Shown: piece by piece, positions 10,301 through 18,036 of the stretch
Layout: every line of letters starts with the position of its first letter
Numbering within the stretch: the stretch's first letter is position 1
Source: Shewanella sp. Arc9-LZ
GTDB taxonomy: Bacteria; Pseudomonadota; Gammaproteobacteria; Enterobacterales; Shewanellaceae
NCBI RefSeq assembly: GCF_010092445.1
Contig: NZ_CP048031.1
Span: 3,968,001 to 4,032,000, forward strand
Direction: 5' to 3'
DNA length: 64,000 bases
Made by a program: the position numbers and the translations under genes
The notes under the pieces: model-generated
Database searches by the model: none
Seen by the model: the letters and a program-made list of their open reading frames with translations, nothing else
Told to the model about the DNA's origin: nothing

Positions 10301-10477
10301 CCAATGGCTACATCGCTCGCATTTGGTATTTTATTTTCGACCGTAGTGACGTTAATTTTGGTGCCAATTTTGTACATCATTTTGGATGATATAAAACGCT
10401 TGTGGCAACGATTTTTTATTTGGTGGTGGCAACCTAAACCTGCTGAAAGTGAATTCAGATCTGACGAGCACCATTAA
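7325..10477 (+). CDS. RND efflux transporter, inner-membrane pump
   Basis: This 1050-residue proton-driven exporter is of the AcrB/HAE family. One transmembrane segment near residues 15-33 precedes the first large periplasmic domain, then TM segments run about 335-480. The second half repeats the pattern (TM near 535, periplasmic domain to about 855, TM cluster 860-1030). The TM4 acidic pair used in proton relay is present (GIVVDDAIVIGES). The TM10 position that is Lys in AcrB lies in GVVVNDSLILVDF and appears to be Asn, a variant typical of this less studied RND branch. The protein forms an operon with the adaptor just upstream. Drug, solvent or metal specificity cannot be read from the sequence. 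The lack of the heavy-metal-type motif favours small organic molecules. Confidence 0.9.
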   Translation: MDTNKGIIAWFARNSVAANLLMAALLIGGLFSAVLINKEIFPTFELNLININVAYPGAAPQEIEEGINIKIEEAIQDISGIKKVTSVASDSVGSVTIEVEDGYEVQQVLDEAKLRIDAIATFPDNIEKPNIYQIKPENNVIWVSVYGDMTLHDMKEMAKAIRDDITDLPAVTRAKVTGVRDYEIGIELSEDKLREYGITFTQVALAVQNSSIDLPGGSIRAQDGDILLRTKGQAYTADDFAQIVVETRADGSRIMLPQVATINDDFEERLEYTRFNGKPAAVIEITSIDDQNALDISSQVKAYVAERKKSLPSNIQLDTWGDLTHYLQGRLNMMLSNMFYGALLVFIILALFLDLKLAFWVMMGLPVCFLGTMLLMPIEPFNMSINMLTLFAFILVLGIVVDDAIVIGESAYTELEENGHSLDNVVKGVQKVAMPATFGVLTTIAAFIPMIMVSGPMGIIWKSIGMVVILCLAFSLIESKLILPAHLAHMKIKKRTTPTNIFSRFKFALNEWLQHFIHNTYRHFLERCITRRYSVVAVFIGVLILSLALVQSGKVRWVFFPDIPSDFIQVQLEMEEGSSEQNTLKVLQQVEDALYKMNAKLEEQYGYPMVKHSYIELSSRSSAFVFTELTKGEDREIDGVAIAEEWRNQLPELLSVKKLNINASTNDAGGDLSFRLTATDLDQLSEAAKVLKAKLATYEGVYDITDNFSSGSHEIRLNIRPEAEAQGLTLSDLARQVRYGFYGYEAQRILRNKEEVKVMVRYPLEQRRTVGDLENMLIRTPSGAAVPFSTVANIELGESYASITRVDGRRAITISANVNKNNVEPSKVVAEIQEDFLPELTARFPKVASALDGGSLDEQNAMLGLAQGFFFAMFTIYALMAIPLKSYTQPLIIMSVIPFGMIGALFGHYILGLSMSVLSLCGIVALAGVVVNDSLILVDFVNRAREEGKSIMQSAIDSGCYRFRAIILTSLTTFVGLVPIIMEKSLQAKIVIPMATSLAFGILFSTVVTLILVPILYIILDDIKRLWQRFFIWWWQPKPAESEFRSDEHH

Positions 10478-10504
10478 TCGAATTAATCCCAATTGTTAAC
10501 AAAA

Positions 10505-10532
10505 AACAGAGCTAACTCAGCTCTGTTTTTTT
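10505..10532 (+). terminator. Rho-independent terminator of RND operon
   Basis: ACAGAGCT, a 5-nt loop, then AGCTCTGT and a T-run. Confidence 0.85.
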
Positions 10533-10620
10533 TGCAGTAAAATCTGCGAGCTGAGCAACATAGTCACCATTAAAATTCAGCTAAAATGACCGCTATAATC
10601 TCTATGAAAGAAAGCCTGAC

Positions 10621-11253
10621 ATGAGCGACACAACTTTACCGATACCCACCTCACCTATACCAACCTTAGTTTACGATATCGGCAAGCACCGTTATCTCAA
10701 CATTACCGCCAGGTGCACTTTAAGATGCCAATTTTGCCCCAAACATAATGGCTCAAATCAAGTACACGACTATGACTTATCACTCACCCGACGTATTACT
10801 GCTGAGGACCTGTTGCCCTTGTTAGGCGATGTTCATGAGGTTGAAGAATATGTCTTTTGCGGCTTTGGTGAACCAACTCTAAACCTTGACTGCTTACTGC
10901 AAGTTGCTCATGCAATAAAAGCACAAGGCGGTAAAGTACGCCTAAACACTGATGGCCTGGGTAATCACTTTCATCGACGCAATATTTTGCCAGAGCTCAG
11001 TCAATGCATCGACAGTTTGTCTATTTCGCTTAACGCCGATACACCTGAAAGCTACCAACAGCATTGCCGCCCTAAGCTTGCCAATTCGTACACTGCATTA
11101 CTGGATTTTATTAAGCTTGCACCTCATTACATCCCTCTCGTTCAAGTAAGTGCCATTAACGGACTCGCAAATGTCAACATTGACCGCTGCCGCGATATCG
11201 CACAACAAAATGGCGTAGTATTTAAACAACGGGAACTCGATAACATTGGTTAA
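10621..11253 (+). CDS. Radical SAM protein, TatD-linked family
   Basis: This 210-residue radical S-adenosylmethionine protein carries the [4Fe-4S] cluster motif CxxxCxxC (CTLRCQFC, about residues 33-40). A glycine-rich GFGEPTLN segment (about 87-94) corresponds to the SAM-binding GGE-like motif, and SLSISLNAD lies further on. The small size and this N-terminus match what I recall of the TatD-associated radical SAM family. No tatD gene is adjacent in this window, and the flanking genes give no pathway clue. The reaction is unknown. The family is short because it lacks the C-terminal barrel strands and any SPASM-type auxiliary cluster. Confidence 0.75.
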   Translation: MSDTTLPIPTSPIPTLVYDIGKHRYLNITARCTLRCQFCPKHNGSNQVHDYDLSLTRRITAEDLLPLLGDVHEVEEYVFCGFGEPTLNLDCLLQVAHAIKAQGGKVRLNTDGLGNHFHRRNILPELSQCIDSLSISLNADTPESYQQHCRPKLANSYTALLDFIKLAPHYIPLVQVSAINGLANVNIDRCRDIAQQNGVVFKQRELDNIG

Positions 11254-11343
11254 ACAAATAGCGCCTAATCGCAGCTAGACGTTTTCGCCACTGCCGGCTT
11301 CATGCTAGTATTGCCATCAAGAGAATGCTAAAAAAGTGGCACC

Positions 11344-13593
11344 ATGTCTAAACACAAAGCAGTGAGTTCTTCAAACTCGTTATTAATTTCTTCACAGGCA
11401 ACTCATTGGTCGCAACAGCATATTCTTTCGCTGCTAAGCCAATTGATTATTTTATTAATAGCAGTGTTTATTGTCACTAGTATGGTAGTCAATTTAGGCG
11501 AGCGTCGCCTACAAGAAGATTGGGCAGACCAACGCTATAGTGAATTACAAACTGTCGCGTCCTTAGCGTCTGACAAAGTGTCATTTTTGCAGTTTAGAAC
11601 CCAAATCATCGCCAAAGGTGAGTTACTGCGCCAATATCTGCAAAACCCATCAGAAAAGCTACAATTAAAAACCATCGAAAACTGGGATTCATTAACTAAC
11701 AATATTCCAGAACTGCTTGGGTTGGCATTGTTTAACCCTCAAGGAAAACTCCAGTTTGCCACCACCGGTAGTTTCAATAACATGCAACTTCCCGCGGCAT
11801 TATTAGGCTCGGGCAGAAATATGGGCGGCGACGACATTTACACTTCACCCATGGCATTTACTCCCATTAATGGCATCTTAGAGCCCTATTTTTATCAGTT
11901 ATCATGGATAGAAAATCCAGACCAAAGTATCAAAGGGTATTTAGTCACTTACAATTCGATCGTTAAATTACTTGAAACTATAAAACCGGCTTTTTTTAAT
12001 CAAAATTCACCATTGCTCATGCTGGATACTCAAGGCTTCCTCTATGCAGGAGCCAACCAACCTGCACCACTAGACAATATGCCCGATGCACTTGGAGCAA
12101 GTTTAAAGCAGTCTTACCCAGAATTGTGGCGAGTGATGGCCATGAATAACTTTGGCCAGTTTCACAGCCATGATGCCACTTTCGTGTATTTAAAAGTCGA
12201 GTTAACCAGTCAATATGAGACTAAAAGAGAATACTTTTTATTGTCTTATATTCGTCATGACGACATTGCCACTCGTTATGCACAATGGCGAATTGTAGTC
12301 ATTATCGCTGGATGTCTCATCGCACTGTTAGCCAGTTTATTGATTATACTAAGACATCGATTTGTACTCGAGCGACGCGCAAAGCAAAATAGCGTTCAAT
12401 TGAGCAACGGTTTGTTTAACAGCGAATTAAGCTGCTTAATCGTTAATGATAACGGTCGAATCCAGAGCATTAATGCCAAAGCAGCTGCGGCATTATCTTT
12501 GCCAGTTGACGCTCTTAAAGACCGCAGTTTACAACGAGTGTTACACCTTGATGATGATCGCTTCAATCACATTAAAGAGACGTTAATTGAGAATAAGCAA
12601 TGGCATGGTGAGATCAGTTTAGAAACGCTTAATAGTAGTATGTTGCAAACCCATATTCGCAGTAAAAAATGCCCTAACAGTAATGAGCATTATTGGTTAG
12701 TGACATTTGAAGACATTACCGCATTATTTGAAAGCCAGCGCCAAGCCTATCTCTATCAATTAATGAGTAGCGGAGCGGTTGCTACGGCACTCACCGATGC
12801 CAATGGATTAATAGTAAAATGTAATAACCAATTTGATAACCTGATGTCTTTACACGGAGACACCAATATTTCGATCACTGAATTACTCGGCGATGAGTTG
12901 AAAAATCAATGGCAAAATATTAGTGCACAAATTAGCTTGCAAGGAGAGTGGACTGCGCAAATTATGCCATTTAACCACAGTCGTTATGAGCATTGTTTAA
13001 AAACGACGCTAGCAGGCCAGCTGACATTTGAAGGTGATATTGAATACCTTATTTGCACATTTGAACAGACAACCCCAACGGTGTCGGCCCAAAGTAGTAG
13101 CAACGTCATTGGCCATAGAAGTGCCATAGTGTTACGTTTAAATGAGCTAGAAAATTATTTTTTCAAACTTAGCGAGCTCACTAAAGAACATTCAAGCTTA
13201 CTGGTAATGGACATTAACCCAGAAGGGATTTTCAGTAACATGGGTAACATGAGCCAGCTTGAAAAGCGCCAAAAAGACATTGAGCTACAATTATTGATTG
13301 AGTTACCGCTTAATTACCAAATAGCACAATGGCAGCTCGGAAAACTCGTTATCTTACTGACCGAAACAAATGCAAACTCTGCACATCAATATGCGATTAA
13401 TATGCTTCAAAGTCTTGAAGAAAAGAATTTAGGTGAAGGGATTAACATTGGTATCGCCAGCTATTTGCAGCCACAAAGTTTGGATACATACCTTGCTAAC
13501 GCTGAAATAGCCTTAAAAAGAGCTAAACAATCTGTTGACCAGAACATTTGCCAAGCCTTTACTCGTCCTACGAATAAACAAAGTAGCACTTAA
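11344..13593 (+). CDS. Membrane sensor with PAS domains and degenerate GGDEF domain
   Basis: This is a 749-residue inner-membrane signalling protein. A TM segment (about 27-49), a periplasmic sensor domain (50-315) and a second TM (about 317-338) are followed by two cytoplasmic PAS-like regions (about 355-475 and 476-600). The C-terminal 130 residues keep the diguanylate cyclase framework: VMDINPEGIF in place of the metal-binding strand, INIGIASY, and a closing LANAEIALKRAKQ. The GGDEF signature itself has become QLGKLVILL, so catalysis is not expected. No EAL domain is present. Inference: it acts as a GTP or c-di-GMP-insensitive scaffold or interaction module. It lies 90 bp after the radical SAM gene on the same strand. 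Confidence 0.7.
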   Translation: MSKHKAVSSSNSLLISSQATHWSQQHILSLLSQLIILLIAVFIVTSMVVNLGERRLQEDWADQRYSELQTVASLASDKVSFLQFRTQIIAKGELLRQYLQNPSEKLQLKTIENWDSLTNNIPELLGLALFNPQGKLQFATTGSFNNMQLPAALLGSGRNMGGDDIYTSPMAFTPINGILEPYFYQLSWIENPDQSIKGYLVTYNSIVKLLETIKPAFFNQNSPLLMLDTQGFLYAGANQPAPLDNMPDALGASLKQSYPELWRVMAMNNFGQFHSHDATFVYLKVELTSQYETKREYFLLSYIRHDDIATRYAQWRIVVIIAGCLIALLASLLIILRHRFVLERRAKQNSVQLSNGLFNSELSCLIVNDNGRIQSINAKAAAALSLPVDALKDRSLQRVLHLDDDRFNHIKETLIENKQWHGEISLETLNSSMLQTHIRSKKCPNSNEHYWLVTFEDITALFESQRQAYLYQLMSSGAVATALTDANGLIVKCNNQFDNLMSLHGDTNISITELLGDELKNQWQNISAQISLQGEWTAQIMPFNHSRYEHCLKTTLAGQLTFEGDIEYLICTFEQTTPTVSAQSSSNVIGHRSAIVLRLNELENYFFKLSELTKEHSSLLVMDINPEGIFSNMGNMSQLEKRQKDIELQLLIELPLNYQIAQWQLGKLVILLTETNANSAHQYAINMLQSLEEKNLGEGINIGIASYLQPQSLDTYLANAEIALKRAKQSVDQNICQAFTRPTNKQSST

Positions 13594-13636
13594 AGTAACA
13601 ATTAAAGTAATAACCGCCGTAAAATTGATAGATTAA

Positions 13637-13671
13637 ATCACCTGACGCAGTATTGTGTAACGTCAGGTGAT
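13637..13671. terminator. 11-bp perfect hairpin between convergent genes
   Basis: ATCACCTGACG and its exact complement CGTCAGGTGAT are separated by 13 nt. The hairpin lies between convergent genes. There is no strong T-run, so terminator function is uncertain. Confidence 0.45.
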
Positions 13672-13765
13672 ATTCAATTTGAACGGTTGTTTAATCAATG
13701 GATAATGCCCATTCATTGGGCTACTCGATGAACATCAACATACTATTATGGTGTCCAACCTAATC

Positions 13766-15220
13766 TTAAGCGTGTGGTTTCGGATGACTCACCACTTCAG
13801 GAAGGATCTCATCTGATTCGAGCCTGAAAGGCTGAACATTATCAGGTAGTTTACTTTCAGTAATTTCAACAATGCTTGAACGATTCATGGTCACTTTAAA
13901 GCGAGCATATTCAGGTTGTTGCTTTCCGTCACGTAACACCGCAACCAAATTGACTTGATAACGACGTTCTACAGACTCATTACTAATATTACCTTCACTT
14001 TCTGAGTATATTTTAGCTTTTCCTCGCTCTAAATGGCGGGCAAAAGGCACTAAACTGAAGTTCACTTGCTCTTGAATTTGTGAATAATCAGCCTCAAAAG
14101 GCTTATTTGCCACCTTAGTCGCAATACGATAATGCAGTACTTCCGAATCCACTTTATTCTGGCTGTGGCGTTGCCTCATAATATCTGCCACCGTTTTGGG
14201 AATATCTTGGCTGCGCATGAATTCGAGCCAAACTAACTGCTTAGCCACCACGGTTTGAGTCGTGGTATCCCGTAAAATACGGCTCCATCTTGGACGACCG
14301 CGTTGGATAAGCCGCCACATCGCATTACGAAAATCCTCTTTAAAGATTTCCCTGAAACCATAAATAACCGCTAACGTCAGCAACAAGGTCAAGGTTAAGC
14401 CATTAAAGAAACCTTGCGCTTTTATAATCAATGCCGATACCACCAACATCACCAACCCAGTGGCGACGCCAGTAACAAATTTCTTTAACCCTACTCCAAG
14501 CGGTTTTAATTCTTCTTTTAATACTACGCCTTGTTGAATGAGTCGACGCAATAGCAACATCTTATTTGAAATACGGTTAGCGTCTTGCTGGGTTTGCATA
14601 GAGTTATATTTGCATACTTGCTCGCGGTAGTGATTCTCGTTACGGCATAAATTGAGCACTTTTTCTTTAACATCACTATAGTCAGCACTTCTAGGACTAC
14701 GTGCCAATGTCTTTAATAACTGCTGCTCACAAAACCAAGACAAGTAATTATCGGCATGCTCAAAATAAGATTTCCACTTAGGATCATTCGGTTCATTGCG
14801 TCGAAACTTTTTCAATAGTTGCGCAACCACATCACAAAGCTCATCTAAAGCAGGATAAAATTCATTTAATTCTAGTTTTTGGTGCAACTCTTTAACGTCA
14901 GTTTCAATGGCGACAGCAAATTGATAAGCGAATAAATTGAGGTATAAACGAAACTCTTCTAAGGTGCGTTTATTTAAACTGACGAAACGGGACTGAACTA
15001 AGGGTAAATGCAGCCCTTTAGAATAATAAGAACGACGCCCAAGAATACTACTGTGATAATAATCTTCTTCATCTAAGGTATGCGAACCAATACCCATTTC
15101 TGTTGGCAAATAAAAATACAGATCAAATACCCGTTGATCACCAGGGCCCATTTGATGACTGAACTTTATTGATAACGCTTCTTCTTGTTTTACTTTAACT
15201 TTTGCCACTATATATTTCAC
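13766..15220 (-). CDS. Membrane protein of unknown function
   Basis: I do not recognise a family for this 484-residue protein. A hydrophilic N-terminal half (about 1-245), with Tyr-, Phe- and Glu-rich segments, is followed by two closely spaced membrane helices (about 255-275 and 280-297). A basic cytoplasmic stretch (RLIQRGRPRWSRI) and a mixed C-terminal domain then run to residue 484. No signal peptide is visible, so both large parts probably face the cytoplasm. It ends 36 residues from a convergent hairpin and lies upstream of nothing obviously related. The length and coherent codon use argue for a real gene. Confidence 0.75.
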   Translation of the reverse strand: MKYIVAKVKVKQEEALSIKFSHQMGPGDQRVFDLYFYLPTEMGIGSHTLDEEDYYHSSILGRRSYYSKGLHLPLVQSRFVSLNKRTLEEFRLYLNLFAYQFAVAIETDVKELHQKLELNEFYPALDELCDVVAQLLKKFRRNEPNDPKWKSYFEHADNYLSWFCEQQLLKTLARSPRSADYSDVKEKVLNLCRNENHYREQVCKYNSMQTQQDANRISNKMLLLRRLIQQGVVLKEELKPLGVGLKKFVTGVATGLVMLVVSALIIKAQGFFNGLTLTLLLTLAVIYGFREIFKEDFRNAMWRLIQRGRPRWSRILRDTTTQTVVAKQLVWLEFMRSQDIPKTVADIMRQRHSQNKVDSEVLHYRIATKVANKPFEADYSQIQEQVNFSLVPFARHLERGKAKIYSESEGNISNESVERRYQVNLVAVLRDGKQQPEYARFKVTMNRSSIVEITESKLPDNVQPFRLESDEILPEVVSHPKPHA

Positions 15221-15297
15221 ACACCTTTTAAAATTGACACATAACTACTATACCGCAATGGGAATATTAAGCTAAAAGTTAATTTATTCAATCAAAA

Positions 15298-15885
15298 TCA
15301 ATCGGAAGTATTGGCTGATAGTAACTGACAGGACCAGATGTTATTACTTGGCAGAAATTTTAACGTTGCTCTCGTCAATGTATTATCTAAGTCAATTACC
15401 TGAATCTGCTGAGATACACTAGAACCAGCCATTAAGTGGTGAGCAGAAACACCATATTCATTTCGTAAATATGGTTGTAGCCGACTGTTTTGTTGCCAAC
15501 TGATAGGTTGCAGTGTTAACGCTAAATGATAAGTAAATGAGCCAATATCAACATGTTTAACCTTACCTAATAGTTGAGCAATTTCGGTAGCGTCTGTTGC
15601 GGACTCGAGTTTATAAGTCAGCTGAGCTTGATGGTGATCAATGTCTAGCATTAACCATAAATTGCTTTTATCAACCGTTAACGACGACTCTCCTTGTTGA
15701 CTGAAATAACCATCGGCATGGCAATTGAAATACCAAACATTATGGGTATTTGCAATGCGATTAAGCACACTGGTAGCAATGAATATAATGAGCAGAAAAC
15801 TTAATACAAAAAAAAGTTTGCCGCGTTTTGACTGTAGTAATCGGCGTATTTTAATATGTAATAATAGGGTTCTTAATCTAGCCAC
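15298..15885 (-). CDS. Single-pass membrane protein, ToxS-like partner
   Basis: The start was chosen at GTG 15885: AAAAGG lies 9 nt upstream and the GTG overlaps the stop of the preceding gene by 8 bp. A longer reading from ATG 15930 would overlap by 53 bp with no visible ribosome-binding site. The resulting 195-residue protein has a basic N-terminus, one TM helix (about 25-43) and a periplasmic domain with two cysteines. It has no recognisable enzymatic motif. Coupling to a ToxR-like regulator suggests a ToxS-type role, stabilising or modulating the regulator's periplasmic domain. That role is inferred from gene order and topology only. Confidence 0.65.
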   Translation of the reverse strand: MARLRTLLLHIKIRRLLQSKRGKLFFVLSFLLIIFIATSVLNRIANTHNVWYFNCHADGYFSQQGESSLTVDKSNLWLMLDIDHHQAQLTYKLESATDATEIAQLLGKVKHVDIGSFTYHLALTLQPISWQQNSRLQPYLRNEYGVSAHHLMAGSSVSQQIQVIDLDNTLTRATLKFLPSNNIWSCQLLSANTSD

Positions 15886-16624
15886 AAATGTGTACCTTTT
15901 GCAGCCATTGCTGGGTGATAAATGGCGCACCCATATTATCGATACTGACTTTGATACTATTAATTAATGGTGTCGCTTCACTGGAGTCGGTTAAAGTGAA
16001 ACTCATATAATCTTGATTGGCCGACAAAGCAACGTGAATGGAATCCCAGCGAATATTGTGACAAAGCCGTAGTTGCGATGATAAGCAGTCCGCATGCAAA
16101 ATGGCATCTTGCTGATTATTATTGCCAAACACAAACAACTGAACAATACGTCCATCAGGGCTTAGCACTTGTCGCAATACATCGGCTTGAGCAAACTCTG
16201 GAGGGTTAAGCTTAGAGTAAACAAATAATAATACACATAGTAGAATAACAATAATAAACAGATACTGACCTAAAGATAATAGCCGTTCAGGTAATTCCAA
16301 GATTTTAGTACGCTTAGCGGTTGCAGTTGAATATAAAATCACCCCCTGTTCAGGTACATATTCAATAAGGTTGGTGTGGCGCTTACACATGTAATTAATA
16401 ATTTTGCCGATAATATCGAGTAGTTCAGCATGAGATAATTGATGAGGACAGTCGCCTGAAATGGCCACTGTTTCAAGCATAGATAAGGGAACGACTTGAC
16501 CACGATGCAGGACTAACTGGCTCAGAATCCAATACTCGTGATCATTTAAATGCCACTGGGCTGCCGTGGTCTGATCGACCAACAAACGTTGTGTATTGTC
16601 GAACCAACAACATCCTATTTGCAT
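15878..16624 (-). CDS. ToxR/CadC-like transmembrane transcriptional regulator
   Basis: This 248-residue protein has an N-terminal winged helix-turn-helix of the OmpR/ToxR type (about 1-95). The features seen are WHLNDHEYWILSQLVLHRGQ, a recognition-helix region near HQLSHAELLDIIGKI and the wing ending in YVPEQGVILY. A TM helix follows (about 118-138, FIIVILLCVLLFVYS), then a periplasmic domain with a cysteine pair (DCLSSQLRLC, about 182-191), like the redox cysteines of ToxR periplasmic domains. It would bind DNA while anchored in the inner membrane and sense an envelope signal. The downstream gene is translationally coupled. A 17-bp palindrome 38 bp upstream may be its own operator. Confidence 0.75.
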   Translation of the reverse strand: MQIGCCWFDNTQRLLVDQTTAAQWHLNDHEYWILSQLVLHRGQVVPLSMLETVAISGDCPHQLSHAELLDIIGKIINYMCKRHTNLIEYVPEQGVILYSTATAKRTKILELPERLLSLGQYLFIIVILLCVLLFVYSKLNPPEFAQADVLRQVLSPDGRIVQLFVFGNNNQQDAILHADCLSSQLRLCHNIRWDSIHVALSANQDYMSFTLTDSSEATPLINSIKVSIDNMGAPFITQQWLQKVHICG

Positions 16625-16661
16625 CGCCCTGTCTCAGTGTATCGACTGATTCAAAAAGTAT

Positions 16662-16678
16662 ACTCTCAAAGTGAGAGT
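16662..16678. promoter_or_regulatory. 17-bp palindrome upstream of ToxR-like gene
   Basis: ACTCTCA-AAG-TGAGAGT is a perfect 7-3-7 inverted repeat, 38 bp before the regulator's ATG. It is a candidate operator, possibly autoregulatory. No known consensus was matched. Confidence 0.45.
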
Positions 16679-17114
16679 TTAATGGATGTTAAGCCAGCTA
16701 TCCTCCGGATAATATTGCTAATTCGTGAACCAGTCCGCGAATATAGCGATTATTTGCGCAAGGTATAATTGCATAATATTGAATATAGAAATTGCTAATT
16801 CATATTATTGTTGATTCATATTATCCTTGATTCGCCCAGTTTAAAATGGGAAAGGTTAAGACCATAGTCAATACAGAGCTAATATTATTGCTGGTGATCG
16901 CGCTGGCAATAGCAGAAATTGAGCCATCAATAGCAAGCTGATTAAAAGTAAAATCAACCTAATTAGCGATGAATAACGGTTGGATGTATATTGACAAGCG
17001 AGTGGATGCCTTAGTTTACTACCGATTGAATAAGTAAGTTACGGCTTAACAATGGCTCAATAGTCAGTGTTTTTGGTATATAGGTAAGACAATATTACAG
17101 CTAACAGCCCATAA
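16679..17114. other. Intergenic, no gene seen
   Basis: Apart from the palindrome at its left end and the terminator at its right, I see no coding frame with a ribosome-binding site, no tRNA and no repeat in this AT-rich stretch. Confidence 0.5.
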
Positions 17115-17140
17115 AAAAAGCTGGCAAAGCCAGCTTTCTG
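17115..17140 (-). terminator. Rho-independent terminator of DUF481 gene
   Basis: AAAGCTGGC-aaa-GCCAGCTTT is a 9-bp stem. On the minus strand it is followed by a T-run. Confidence 0.8.
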
Positions 17141-17179
17141 TTACTTACACTCAAGTGAACTAGGCTTTAGATTAGTCAC

Positions 17180-17920
17180 TTAAAATGCGTAAAGTAATGT
17201 CATGTTTGTTTCAGTATCAGTGCTTTCTTTGTCATCAAGCGGTTCACTGTTATAACGCACAATAACGGCAAATTTCATCGCTAGAGCACCTACGATATTG
17301 GCAGTTAATGAAGTTTCAGAACGCGCATCTAATTTACTACCCCAATCGGCAATAAATTTCTGTTGGAACTTAGATGAATCACTGATCTTGGTTTGGAAAT
17401 CAATCACCGCGTGAGCAACAACGCTGTCGTCGCTATCATAACCTTCTGCCAGTGCTGATTCTTCATCAAGTTGTTGGTAAATATAACCAGGACCCGCCTC
17501 CGCTTTTAAAGACATTCTGTCGGTATCAATAAAACGGTAACCATAACCAGCTGACGTCGTTGAAGTGAAATCATAACCAGTGAATGGATCAACTTCATAG
17601 TTAGTGTTAGCAAACAAATAGCTCAAATCATTAATTTGATAGTCACCTTGCACACCAAGAAAATAACGCTTTGCAGTCACTTCTTCGGTATCTTCTTTGT
17701 ATAATCCTTCAAACACATACTCGTTTTCCCAGTCACCTAATTCTTGTTTCAACGCTAGGCGCGCTTTAAACGAAGAAGTATCGGTATTACCTGTGGTTAA
17801 AGTCGCACCTAATTCTGCTTCACCAGCAAGAGTGGCATCACCTTCAACAAACTCACTTCCAGCATGTGCTGCAAATGGCATGGTTAGTGTAATAGCTGCA
17901 GTAAGTAGCAGTTTTTTCAT
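17180..17920 (-). CDS. DUF481 outer-membrane beta-barrel protein
   Basis: This 246-residue exported protein has a clear Sec signal peptide (MKKLLLTAAITLTMPFAAHA, cleavage after residue 20). The mature part alternates hydrophobic and polar residues in the manner of beta strands and ends in phenylalanine (LLYAF), typical of outer-membrane barrels recognised by the BAM complex. The GxxLTTGNTDT segment near residue 40 is characteristic of the DUF481/YdiY family, whose function is unknown. It is flanked by its own terminator and appears monocistronic. Confidence 0.85.
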   Translation of the reverse strand: MKKLLLTAAITLTMPFAAHAGSEFVEGDATLAGEAELGATLTTGNTDTSSFKARLALKQELGDWENEYVFEGLYKEDTEEVTAKRYFLGVQGDYQINDLSYLFANTNYEVDPFTGYDFTSTTSAGYGYRFIDTDRMSLKAEAGPGYIYQQLDEESALAEGYDSDDSVVAHAVIDFQTKISDSSKFQQKFIADWGSKLDARSETSLTANIVGALAMKFAVIVRYNSEPLDDKESTDTETNMTLLYAF

Positions 17921-18036
17921 GTCATTTCGTCCTTTATTTACGATTTACAAAATCTAATGGGGGGTCATGCGCTTAAAATTCCCACGCATACTAACACTTT
18001 GATCGCAGAATTGAAAAATAGTCATCCCCTTAAGCG

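Noticed and set aside
15886..15930. Longer N-terminus of the ToxS-like protein
   Set aside because: It would overlap the regulator gene by 53 bp without a ribosome-binding site. The GTG at 15885 has AAAAGG and a normal 8-bp overlap.
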